From NCBI RefSeq assembly GCF_017310015.1, contig NZ_CP022297.1, positions 2,356,001 to 2,420,000 on the forward strand: DNA of 64,000 nt. Reading direction: 5' to 3'. The position numbers and the translations under genes are program-made. Position 1 is the first letter of the stretch. The number at the start of each line of letters is the position of its first letter. The notes beneath the pieces were generated by a model, which was not told where the DNA came from, ran no database searches, and saw only the letters and a list, made by a program, of their open reading frames with translations. This stretch comes from Marinobacterium iners. Its GTDB lineage: Bacteria; Pseudomonadota; Gammaproteobacteria; Pseudomonadales; Balneatricaceae. This document shows, one piece after another, positions 44,575 to 52,587 of the stretch.

Positions 44575-45174
44575 TTTGTTTCTATTCCTACTCTTAACCT
44601 TTTTTTCAGGTTCTGGTGTATCCAATTCCCCAGCCATACCCTTCAATACTCCAAGAGTCATAAGACAATCAGACTTGGCTCTATGAGCACCATCTGGATT
44701 GATACCAAAGCTATTTGCAGCAAAGACTAAATTCTTCCACTTGTAGCCGCCCCAGTATTCGTTTTCTTCACCGTTATAAGCGGCGAACATCTCCATGACA
44801 CACTCAGAACGGAATGGATAGCTGTCTAAACCAGCAGCCTTTATAGTGTTGTCTATGGCTTTTTCGTCAAATTCAGCATTGTAGATGAGAACCGTCTTAC
44901 CGACTGTTGCTTTGATAAAGTCTTCGTGAATTTCAGGCCATGTAGGAGCCGTGGAGAGCATTTCGGATGTTATGCCGTGGATTAATTTAGCTTGAACTGA
45001 TACGGGCTTGGAAGGCTTAACAAGGCTGTCTAGTAACACATTGCCTTGACTGTCTATCACCGTTATTTCACAGACTTCAGGATCTTCTAACCCTGTTGTT
45101 TCTGTATCGAGTATTACTATATCACTCGCTAATAGAAGCTTTGCGTATATTTCTTGATTTAATATTTCATTCAT
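44569..45174 (-). CDS. DnaQ-like 3'-5' exonuclease with Arg-tail
   Basis: 201 residues from the ATG at 45174 (AAGAGGA upstream), preferred over 45207. Residues 19 to 175 form a DEDDh exonuclease domain: VILDTETTGLE (Exo I), LIHGITSEML, VLIYNAEFDEKAI (Exo II) and GAHRAKSDCLMTL (Exo III, H and D present), so it should be active on DNA or RNA ends. It ends KSRNRNKP, the regional tail. Likely processes DNA; delivery into recipients is a hypothesis. Confidence 0.85.
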   Translation of the reverse strand: MNEILNQEIYAKLLLASDIVILDTETTGLEDPEVCEITVIDSQGNVLLDSLVKPSKPVSVQAKLIHGITSEMLSTAPTWPEIHEDFIKATVGKTVLIYNAEFDEKAIDNTIKAAGLDSYPFRSECVMEMFAAYNGEENEYWGGYKWKNLVFAANSFGINPDGAHRAKSDCLMTLGVLKGMAGELDTPEPEKKVKSRNRNKP

Positions 45175-45262
45175 TTCATTCCTCTTGTATTTGTTATTTT
45201 CTGGCAAAATATTGCCAATAATAAAATATTATCATATATATTATATATAGCAATCAATAGGA

Positions 45263-45313
45263 ATTAAAAAAGCCCCATTAAGGAGCTTTATTAATCATAC
45301 TGATATTTCATGG
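45263..45313 (-). repeat. 51-bp direct repeat, copy 2
   Basis: Identical to 44524-44574; it covers the terminator, TGA and last proline codon of the gene at 45308. Upstream coding sequences of the two genes differ. Confidence 0.9.
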
Positions 45314-45694
45314 CTTTCTTCTATTCCTTTTTGGTTTATGATTCAGAAATGTTAAGTCGAGAATATTTTTTTCTTTAAGATTATTGAATTCTTCTCCTAG
45401 TTGATTATGAGCACTTTCTGACAAGCAAATATTAAGTGATTTACCACTTGTTTTATAAGCTTCAATAGCTTGATCTACACTTAATATAAAAACACGACCA
45501 TTTTCAGGTTTTAAAAGAGATCTACATTCTGCAAATTCAAGAGTGTCTAAGTTCACACCACATTTGTAATATGGTAATTGATCACAATCATCAAATAATT
45601 GTTTTGTAGTTTCTACCAAATCTTGTTTGCTTGCTTCCGACCAAACTTGCGAAGTATTATCATCAAATATTTCTATAACTATTATACTATCCAT
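45308..45694 (-). CDS. Arg-tail protein 3 (paralogue of the 43.0-kb gene)
   Basis: 128 residues from the ATG at 45694 (AGAGGAG upstream). Resembles the N-terminal part of the 43000 gene product (IIVIEI, VW, VFILSVDQAIEAYKTSGKS) and then runs to the tail KPKRNRRKP. It is a shorter paralogue lacking the C-terminal half. Palindromic A/T site at 45773-45789. Confidence 0.62.
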   Translation of the reverse strand: MDSIIVIEIFDDNTSQVWSEASKQDLVETTKQLFDDCDQLPYYKCGVNLDTLEFAECRSLLKPENGRVFILSVDQAIEAYKTSGKSLNICLSESAHNQLGEEFNNLKEKNILDLTFLNHKPKRNRRKP

Positions 45695-45805
45695 ACCGCT
45701 CCTCTTTTTTATTTTTTTACATAATACCAAATAAATTATTTAATTTATACGATATTATAATATCATTAGAGCATATATATTACATATATCAATACGCAGA
45801 CATAA

Positions 45806-45829
45806 AAAAAGCCCCTTTAAGGAGCTTTA
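45806..45829 (-). terminator. Terminator of Arg-tail gene 4
   Basis: AAAGCCCC and GGAGCTTT arms around a TTTAA loop, related to the 51-bp repeat terminators. It lies about 20 bases past the stop. Confidence 0.6.
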
Positions 45830-45849
45830 TTATTTATGAGTTTTCATGA

Positions 45850-46740
45850 TTATGGTCTTCTTCTTGAACCAATTCTGTTTTTAGCTCTATTCTTTAAGAC
45901 TTCTTGATACTTTTCGTGATATGAATCAGGTATACAATAATCACCGCTTTCATCTATTTCAAGTCCTACCATAAATTCGTCACTAGCATAATATCCGGCT
46001 TCTGTCGTAGAGTTTATTCTAGCAAAATCAGTTAACTCTTCCATGCTATCGAAAGAAGCTCCTTCAACTTTGTAAATATCACCTACTCTGACATGATTTG
46101 TATGACTATATGCGTTTGGAGTGTATTCAACCTTTAAAGCAAATCCATAGCAAGGCTGACTTCCTGTGTTATCTTTTACAATGATAAGATCTTTATTATT
46201 CAAAGAACTATACACATTAAAATAAAGTCTGCTATCAATATACTCATAATCTAAATGGCTCGTTCCATTTTTAATTATTTCCTCAAATATGGCTTCAGAG
46301 ATTCCAGCATATTCAGCCCAATTACTCTTAACTGACTCTTTACCACTTTCTGATTCATATGAATTGTATTCACTGATTATATTATTTATTAATGCACTAT
46401 CGTCAAATCTATTTCTATAATATTCATCAATACCATTTTCCAAGAACTCTTGTTGGCATACTTTGTCAAAATATGAAAAATTAATGCTCTCTAATAATTC
46501 ATCTTCTTCTTCATCTGATAAATTAGAATTTTCAAAATTAATTCTATCAATTAGATCAGAATCAAAAGCATCATTAAAGTCAAATCCAGTATTAGATGAA
46601 TCAATACCTATTCTATGTTCATATGTAACACCAGAATCATGATCAACGAAAGTGACACTATATTCACAGTTATCTCGACCACTTGGATTATCTATGTAAA
46701 CTAATTCTTGTGTATGTACTTTAAATTTTTCTATATTCAT
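45850..46740 (-). CDS. Arg-tail protein 4 (unknown)
   Basis: 296 residues from the ATG at 46740 (AAGAGG upstream), preferred over 46812. Acidic N-terminal two thirds (many D, E, N), then a beta-rich part and the basic tail KNRIGSRRRP. No signal peptide, membrane helix or known motif. Own promoter region with an A/T palindrome at 46866-46881. Confidence 0.6.
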   Translation of the reverse strand: MNIEKFKVHTQELVYIDNPSGRDNCEYSVTFVDHDSGVTYEHRIGIDSSNTGFDFNDAFDSDLIDRINFENSNLSDEEEDELLESINFSYFDKVCQQEFLENGIDEYYRNRFDDSALINNIISEYNSYESESGKESVKSNWAEYAGISEAIFEEIIKNGTSHLDYEYIDSRLYFNVYSSLNNKDLIIVKDNTGSQPCYGFALKVEYTPNAYSHTNHVRVGDIYKVEGASFDSMEELTDFARINSTTEAGYYASDEFMVGLEIDESGDYCIPDSYHEKYQEVLKNRAKNRIGSRRRP

Positions 46741-46987
46741 TTTAAACCTCTTATTGTTTATTATTTTATCTCCTGCTCTTGCAAGACTATCTATATGATA
46801 GAGAAAAATCATATTATATCAGCAGAATAAATATATTAATATGATATTATAATATTATTTTACCCTATATATAATATATATCAATAGCTCAACTTTAATT
46901 TATTTGTATTTATTTTTATTTTATCGACACTGATTAATAGGATATAATATTTTCAGTTACACACTCTGACTAAGAACAGGGATTGTC

Positions 46988-48154
46988 ATGTCAAAGCACA
47001 ACAACCAACACATTCTTCCAGCCGCCTATCTCAGAGGCTTCATAGCCTTTGAACCACCACCAGAGCACAGGAACAACCCCAATTTTGAATTGGGTGTTTA
47101 TACAAATAACGAGAAGCTTTCCGGTGAGTGGAGGATGAAAGGAGTTCGACACAAGGACTTCACTCGTTACCAGTATTACAACTTGCCAGACGAAGGACAG
47201 GAACTGGCTGTTGAACACTATCTTGGTGAACATGAAGGCCGGTATGCAGAACTATTGAGAGCTGTAGAGGCTCACAGCAGGCTCACACAGCGAGAAATCG
47301 AAGAGCTGGCCTTGTTCATAGGCTTGATGATTATTCGTGTTGAATCGTTCCAGAACCACTTTCAAGAGTTCATAAACGAGATAACAGGTCATATCGAAGC
47401 CTTCATGGGTGATACCCTTGAGTTCAGGGACTATGTAGGCGACTACGAGAACACCACAAAACGGCTGATTCTGGAGAGTGAGGCTGGGTTGCTCCTGCTC
47501 GATCACGGCATTCACTTCTTGGTCAACACGACCGATTTACCGTTTATTACAACGGATACACCCGTTCTGAGAAGAGACTGTCACTCAGACGAGATACCGC
47601 TTCTTGTAGGTTCAGGATCTCACTGTAAACAAGGGATAAAGCCGAACGAACAGACCCCCTTGTTCTTCATACCTCTTACACCAGTCTTGGCCGTTGTATC
47701 ATGCAGAATGATTGAGGAAAGCTACTCTGATAGCCCTTACCTAACCTGCTCAGACATTAATGCAATCTTTCGCCTGAATCGCCTCCTCTTAGATCAAGCT
47801 CAGGAACTGGTAATAGCTGATAGACCCTTCCCATTTGGAGCGATAGAACCCGAACTTTCACAAGAGCTTCAGCAAGAGTACAAGCCCGAAGGAATCGTTA
47901 TAAAACTCTATACAGACGAAAACAGATACCTTCTCGAAGTGCTGGAGTACAACGACATCCAAGACGGTATAGAGCTTACTTTAGACGATACCGAAGCCCT
48001 GATGCGCCTTGTAACGGAATCGCCTGTATCATTTGAGCTATACGAGAACGGCCATGCTATAAGAGGCATGAGACAGATTGAGTGGGGTTCAGTGAAAGGG
48101 AACAAGATTCAGATAGTTCAGCAACTAAAACTCGGTCAAATTATTCGATCATAA
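46988..48154 (+). CDS. DUF4238 family protein
   Basis: 388 residues. The N-terminus SKHNNQHILPAAYLRGF, the WRMKGVRHKDFTRYQYYN strand and FLVNTTDLPFITTDTPVLRR follow the DUF4238 pattern. No enzymatic activity is established for the family. GC content is higher than the flanking genes and it begins a plus-strand group of three, suggesting recent acquisition as a module. RBS CAGGGA. Confidence 0.75.
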   Translation: MSKHNNQHILPAAYLRGFIAFEPPPEHRNNPNFELGVYTNNEKLSGEWRMKGVRHKDFTRYQYYNLPDEGQELAVEHYLGEHEGRYAELLRAVEAHSRLTQREIEELALFIGLMIIRVESFQNHFQEFINEITGHIEAFMGDTLEFRDYVGDYENTTKRLILESEAGLLLLDHGIHFLVNTTDLPFITTDTPVLRRDCHSDEIPLLVGSGSHCKQGIKPNEQTPLFFIPLTPVLAVVSCRMIEESYSDSPYLTCSDINAIFRLNRLLLDQAQELVIADRPFPFGAIEPELSQELQQEYKPEGIVIKLYTDENRYLLEVLEYNDIQDGIELTLDDTEALMRLVTESPVSFELYENGHAIRGMRQIEWGSVKGNKIQIVQQLKLGQIIRS

Positions 48155-48173
48155 CTTGCAACTTATACGACAT

Positions 48174-48686
48174 ATGAATAAAGAAGACATTAAAGTAAAT
48201 TTTTTTACTGATTCTCTAACTCTTGCTCAAAGAGCAATATATACGGGCATTATTGTTTCTATTGTTGCTTACTGGTCTATCAGTAGTAGTGAAGATCCTC
48301 AGTTTTACACTATACCAGTCATATCAGTTAAAGTTCCTACATTTGAAGCGTTCACGCTTACTATGCTTCTTCTCTATCTCCTATGCGGTGTTGTAGCGAG
48401 CTTTGCTGTTCTAAAGGCTATTGATAACTGGAAATCAATCGCTGATAAGGAATTGGCTAACACTCTGTTACAGATGCCCAACACTTTATTGGGGAATAGG
48501 TTTTTAAGAGCTGTATCATATGGTTTTTTCTTTATGATCGGTTACACACTGGCAGAAGCTATATTTGATTACAGTTATCATCAAACTTACTTTCTGTCAT
48601 GTGTGTTGGCTTCGCCCTACTTCGTAGCGACTTCCTACACTTCAGATTTATCACCTCATAAAATTCAGCCATTAGAGCAAGGATGA
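48174..48686 (+). CDS. Membrane protein in DUF4238 operon
   Basis: 170 residues from the ATG at 48174 (the TTG at 48156 would also be in frame). Four hydrophobic helices: AIYTGIIVSIVAYWSI, FTLTMLLLYLLCGVVASFAVL, YGFFFMIGYTLAEAIF and YFLSCVLASPYFVATSY. It lies 19 bases after the DUF4238 gene and 4 bases before the HEPN-like gene. Not recognised. Confidence 0.62.
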   Translation: MNKEDIKVNFFTDSLTLAQRAIYTGIIVSIVAYWSISSSEDPQFYTIPVISVKVPTFEAFTLTMLLLYLLCGVVASFAVLKAIDNWKSIADKELANTLLQMPNTLLGNRFLRAVSYGFFFMIGYTLAEAIFDYSYHQTYFLSCVLASPYFVATSYTSDLSPHKIQPLEQG

Positions 48687-48690
48687 TTTA

Positions 48691-49506
48691 ATGTTCAGTG
48701 AAGAATACCGCTTACTCAGCCAAGAGGCTCATCTTGCCAAGTCAGCCCTACTATCTGGTATGGATTCATTGAGAAAGGCGAATCTTGATGATAAAGGACT
48801 ATTCTACTCAGGGCTTTTCCAACTATCCATTGGATTTGAAAGACTCTTAAAGCTGGTTGTTATTCTTCACCACAAGTCCGAGAACAAACATAGATACCCC
48901 TCTAACAAAGAGCTTAAAGACTATGGGCATGATATTAATCAGCTATATCAAAAATCAGTAGAGATTGGGAAGACTTACTTACCGCATACTGATATGCAGG
49001 CAGATGATATACAAGCTGAAATAATTAATGTTCTATCTCAGTTCGGTAAAGGCTCTCGTTACTATAATCTTGATGTGCTAACACAGGACAACAAGAATGA
49101 AGACCCTCTAGCATTATGGAAAGAAGTGATTGACTCGCACTTATGGGAATTACGACCAAGTGTTAGAGAACAGTTACAGATAAATGCTGGAAATTATGTA
49201 GATAAATGGAATCTACACAGCAATTACTCTCAAGAAAGACACCTTGATGGTGGCTTCATGACTGTATTTGAATTTCATTACTATTACACTGGAATTGAGA
49301 AGGTTAGTCCAAGGATCATATGGACAATCATTACAATACTCAATCCATTCTACTTTCTTCTTCAGAGCTTAGTTGAAAGACTTTTTGATCTTGAGGATGA
49401 GCTGGGAATTGAAAGCCGAATCCCACACCTTTATGAATTTTTTCCTTTCTTTCTTTGCTTCAAAGAACAGGTACTGAAAAAGAAGCAATGGAGCTGGAAA
49501 CGATAA
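48691..49506 (+). CDS. HEPN-like protein
   Basis: 271 residues. SQEAHLAKSALLSGMDSL then GLFYSGLFQLSIGFERLLKLVVILHH and KDYGHDI look like the first helices of HEPN-type proteins; I see no perfect RxxxxH motif, so catalysis is uncertain. The C-terminal part has a hydrophobic segment near 212 to 235. Last of the three-gene group; a defence role is inferred from company, not shown. Confidence 0.45.
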   Translation: MFSEEYRLLSQEAHLAKSALLSGMDSLRKANLDDKGLFYSGLFQLSIGFERLLKLVVILHHKSENKHRYPSNKELKDYGHDINQLYQKSVEIGKTYLPHTDMQADDIQAEIINVLSQFGKGSRYYNLDVLTQDNKNEDPLALWKEVIDSHLWELRPSVREQLQINAGNYVDKWNLHSNYSQERHLDGGFMTVFEFHYYYTGIEKVSPRIIWTIITILNPFYFLLQSLVERLFDLEDELGIESRIPHLYEFFPFFLCFKEQVLKKKQWSWKR

Positions 49507-49511
49507 AAAGA

Positions 49512-49532
49512 AATGAGGCTTATGGCCTCATT
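49512..49532. terminator. Hairpin terminator overlapping coding end
   Basis: AATGAGGC (49512-49519), loop TTATG, GCCTCATT (49525-49532). It ends the plus-strand group and overlaps the last codons (M-R-P-stop) of the convergent minus-strand gene. Confidence 0.75.
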
Positions 49533-50470
49533 CTTCTTGTGTTGTTTTGCTTCTCTTCTGGAGTCTTCATGATTCGCTTACAGACTTGGTAAAGTGATTC
49601 TGGTGTTTGAGCCTCTAAGACAAATGATTCCTTTTTCTCCTTGTCGTAGTAGAACATAGAATTACCGTTCTTACCGACTGTCAAAATCTCGTATTTATCA
49701 CTCAAAAGATCACTCATTCTGAGTTCAAACACAGACTTCCAGAAGTCAGGTTCAGCTTCAGCTCTGTCTAATATTTCAGGCCAATGTTGCCCGATTTTTA
49801 ATCTTGAAGCCTGTTTTTCAAATGCGTTAATTGAATCCTTGCAGATCGCTTCAGCAAGCACTCTATCGCCTGATTCAAGGCTATCTATGATTGTGTCATA
49901 GACTCGTTCTTGTGCTGCTCCTATATCCTCTACTGGAGCTGTAAAGACACCAATGCTTCTTGTATAGGTTACAAGCCTTCTTACTTCATCAGATACAACA
50001 GACATAGCCTCTTCATAGTCTTCATCAGATTGAATGTTGATACCCGCTTCAGCAATATCATTCAGAGCTTGGTGCAACAAGTCACTGATACCGTCTTTAT
50101 ATCCTGATTCTCTGATTAAATCACAGAAGCTAACGACTGAGTTCTCATAGCACTCACCAGCATGAACAATGTCATGCGGTTTAAAATTGGATAACTCAGC
50201 TAATATCATTACATTCAATCCAGAACGACCAATACCAGACTTTAAAGAATCATTCAGTGATTCTGCATAAGGTGCGTCGCCAAATACACAACCACTTTTA
50301 ATAAGTGCATAGTCACTTATATTATCAAATCTTTCAGCCTTTACTGACTCAAATTCATTTCTTAGATGTTCAGCCACTTCTTTACACTTGAAATAAATAT
50401 CATGCAGTGTTTGTGGATCTTCACTTTCTAAAGCATTCATTAATAAATTATTTAATTTAATTGACTCCAT
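49520..50470 (-). CDS. Arg-tail protein 5 (unknown)
   Basis: 316 residues, acidic and helical, no signal peptide. It ends QNNTRRMRP; the last codons are the same 15 bases as in the gene at 43000 (agaatgaggccataa). No motif otherwise recognised. A/T palindrome at 50536-50552 upstream. Confidence 0.6.
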   Translation of the reverse strand: MESIKLNNLLMNALESEDPQTLHDIYFKCKEVAEHLRNEFESVKAERFDNISDYALIKSGCVFGDAPYAESLNDSLKSGIGRSGLNVMILAELSNFKPHDIVHAGECYENSVVSFCDLIRESGYKDGISDLLHQALNDIAEAGINIQSDEDYEEAMSVVSDEVRRLVTYTRSIGVFTAPVEDIGAAQERVYDTIIDSLESGDRVLAEAICKDSINAFEKQASRLKIGQHWPEILDRAEAEPDFWKSVFELRMSDLLSDKYEILTVGKNGNSMFYYDKEKKESFVLEAQTPESLYQVCKRIMKTPEEKQNNTRRMRP

Positions 50471-50608
50471 ATTCTTAACCTAAAAGATTGTTCGTTATTA
50501 TAATATTAACACCATTTACATAAAGATCAATACACATATATATAATATATATCATTGACATATTATAATGATATGTTAATTTTTAAATAAATAACAAAGA
50601 GAATAATA

Positions 50609-50776
50609 ATGATACTAACAGCTATAACAATATTTAATTTGATGATCTTACTTAAATCGTACTATAATTTAGTAACAAATCATAAAGGAAATACAACTCT
50701 ATACCTTTATCATTTTTTATATTCAGCATTGTTTATACACACATGTATAATAAATCACATACTAGTTTTAAAATAA
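50609..50776 (+). CDS. 55-residue membrane peptide, tandem paralogue
   Basis: Begins MILTAITIFNLMILLKSYYN and keeps NLxILLxSxYxL and GNxxLYL in common with the next gene. The leader (ATAACAAAGAGAA-AATA before ATG) is also duplicated. It may be a truncated tandem copy. Confidence 0.5.
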   Translation: MILTAITIFNLMILLKSYYNLVTNHKGNTTLYLYHFLYSALFIHTCIINHILVLK

Positions 50777-50790
50777 CAAAGAGAAGAATA

Positions 50791-51177
50791 ATGACAGAAT
50801 CAGTTATAATAATAATTAATTTGATACTCTTGCTTGTATCGTTCTATTTTTTAGCAACAAAGCAAAGAGGAAATAAAAATCTATACTTGTCATATATTGC
50901 AATTTCAGCAATATCATTCGATCACATTTACATTCAGAACCCATTTATTTATATAACATTGAATTCTGTTTTGACTGGATACATTGCTTTTACTGGAAAT
51001 AAACCTAAAACAGAAAATGACGATGCTGTAGCACTTGGTAAAGTATTAGATTCAACTCTAAACAGTAAAAAAGAAAAATTCAGCTTTAAAAAATCGCTTA
51101 AAGTTTCTTCAATAACTTTGATCGCTTTTCTTTTTATTGTAGCAATCATAACAACACAAACAATTCAAGGAGTATAA
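50791..51177 (+). CDS. Membrane protein, tandem paralogue
   Basis: 128 residues from the ATG at 50791 (AGAGAAG upstream), preferred over 50743 because the duplicated leader precedes it. Two N-terminal helices, a polar part and one C-terminal helix (LIALFLFIVAIIT-like). It ends a base before the next gene's start. Function unknown. Confidence 0.58.
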   Translation: MTESVIIIINLILLLVSFYFLATKQRGNKNLYLSYIAISAISFDHIYIQNPFIYITLNSVLTGYIAFTGNKPKTENDDAVALGKVLDSTLNSKKEKFSFKKSLKVSSITLIAFLFIVAIITTQTIQGV

Positions 51178-51178
51178 A

Positions 51179-51397
51179 ATGAATGAGGAATTTCTAGGAC
51201 AAATCTTATTAAACATAGGAACATTTGTATGCTGGGTGTCAATTTGGGTCGCCCTAATAGCAATCATATTTTCAGTTGTCTATTTCTTCTTTGAGCAACG
51301 ATCACTAAAAGCTCAAGCAATAGCTATAGAAGAAGAAGCTGGAAGCGAATACGATTTGATACAAGCACTATCACAAACCACAAAAAAAGAGGCATAA
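51179..51397 (+). CDS. Single-pass membrane protein
   Basis: 72 residues with one central helix (FVCWVSIWVALIAIIFSVVYFF), an N-terminal acidic stretch and a Glu-rich C-terminus. Co-transcribed with the preceding gene. Its stop lies in the loop of a terminator. Not recognised. Confidence 0.58.
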   Translation: MNEEFLGQILLNIGTFVCWVSIWVALIAIIFSVVYFFFEQRSLKAQAIAIEEEAGSEYDLIQALSQTTKKEA

Positions 51398-51408
51398 AGC
51401 CTCTTTAT
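51386..51408. terminator. Bidirectional terminator spanning two stop codons
   Basis: AAAGAGGC (51386-51393), ATAAA loop, GCCTCTTT (51399-51406). It contains the stops of both convergent genes. Confidence 0.78.
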
Positions 51409-52586
51409 CTTTCAACAATATCTTGAGTCACAGGGTCATATCTATAATTCACTATTTCCCCATTTTCAAGCAATGTAATTGCTGCATTAATACAATTCAG
51501 AGGCGCAATAAACCACTCTCTCGGATGACAGACCTTTCCTTCACCATCAACAATATCAATGTCCAGACAAGCCTTACCAAAAAAAGTATGTAGCAGAGTC
51601 TCGAACTTATGAGTGTTCATATTGAAACTCTTATAAACCGCTACAATCTTCACTGGAGCCATAAGATATGTTGGTTCATTGACTGCATTAGCGATTCTTT
51701 TTTCAACCGTTACAGTAGAAAATCCAATCTTGTATAGATTCTCCAATGAAGAAATTTCAGGGTTTTCACTCAGCGAAGAAAGGATATAAATATAGCCGGT
51801 TGCTTGGTCTTCAGAAGTAATGCCCAGCATATCATCCAAGGCATTCTCAGACTTGGGCATGATTCTTCGCCCTGTCTCGTCTTTATAAAGCTCAGTAGCT
51901 AATGAACGAAGCAACATATCGCTCTCAGTGCCGTTCTCGAAGATTAGGTGTAGTTTGGCATTCACCTTCCCGTTCTTCTTGATTCGTTCACCAATGTCAG
52001 CCACATAGCACATGACACCATGAAGAATAAAAAACTGTCCGTGCTGAATCTGCTGTTCACCAGTGAACTTCATTTGAACCAGTTCACCCGCCTGAAGCTG
52101 CTCATGGCAGTTCTGGAACAGGGGTTGATAGTCTTCAAAGTTCTGACACTTCTTCCTTTGAGCAATCTTGCTCGGCATATCAGCTTTTTTAGGGACATTT
52201 TTTATGTTGAAGATGCTATCAGCACCGTCATCCAACAGCCCTAACGAATCGTCAGCAAAAATGTCTTCTAACGAGTCGTACTCTTTCGGCTCTTCAGGTT
52301 CTGTAGGAGCCACAACAGGAAGGATGCCGTGAATGTCGTAATCAACCAGCTTCTCACACTGGTCAGGGCTGTCCTTGATAGTGCATAGCCGTTTATAAAG
52401 CATGTGCTCAGTCGGCTTCAGGAAGTCAGGCTCTGGTTCACGGCCATTCTTTGTAATGAAGTTATTTATCTCTTCAAACTTTGAGAGAAGGTGTTCGTCA
52501 GGGCTTACTCCCTTGCTCTTCTGTTTCACTTCCAGAAGGTTCATGTCATCACCTTCAACAACTTCTTTCAACCAATCCAGATCCAT
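51405..52586 (-). CDS. GIY-YIG (T5orf172-like) nuclease-domain protein
   Basis: About 393 residues from the ATG at 52586 (GGGG upstream), with an alternative at 52616. The C-terminal third has GYIYILSSLSEN, then LYKIGFSTVTVEKRIANA, an AVYKSFNMNTHKFETLLHTFF helix and EWFIAPL, the T5orf172/MUG113 type of GIY-YIG fold; Y-I-Y, K-I-G, R, E and the terminal residues are present. The first 250 residues are unrecognised. It is last of the operon with helicase and methyltransferase and is its likely nuclease. Confidence 0.75.
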   Translation of the reverse strand: MDLDWLKEVVEGDDMNLLEVKQKSKGVSPDEHLLSKFEEINNFITKNGREPEPDFLKPTEHMLYKRLCTIKDSPDQCEKLVDYDIHGILPVVAPTEPEEPKEYDSLEDIFADDSLGLLDDGADSIFNIKNVPKKADMPSKIAQRKKCQNFEDYQPLFQNCHEQLQAGELVQMKFTGEQQIQHGQFFILHGVMCYVADIGERIKKNGKVNAKLHLIFENGTESDMLLRSLATELYKDETGRRIMPKSENALDDMLGITSEDQATGYIYILSSLSENPEISSLENLYKIGFSTVTVEKRIANAVNEPTYLMAPVKIVAVYKSFNMNTHKFETLLHTFFGKACLDIDIVDGEGKVCHPREWFIAPLNCINAAITLLENGEIVNYRYDPVTQDIVER

Positions 52587-52587
52587 A

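Noticed and set aside
44524..45313. 51-bp repeats considered as insertion-sequence ends
   Set aside because: No transposase, no inverted orientation; they are gene 3' ends with terminators.
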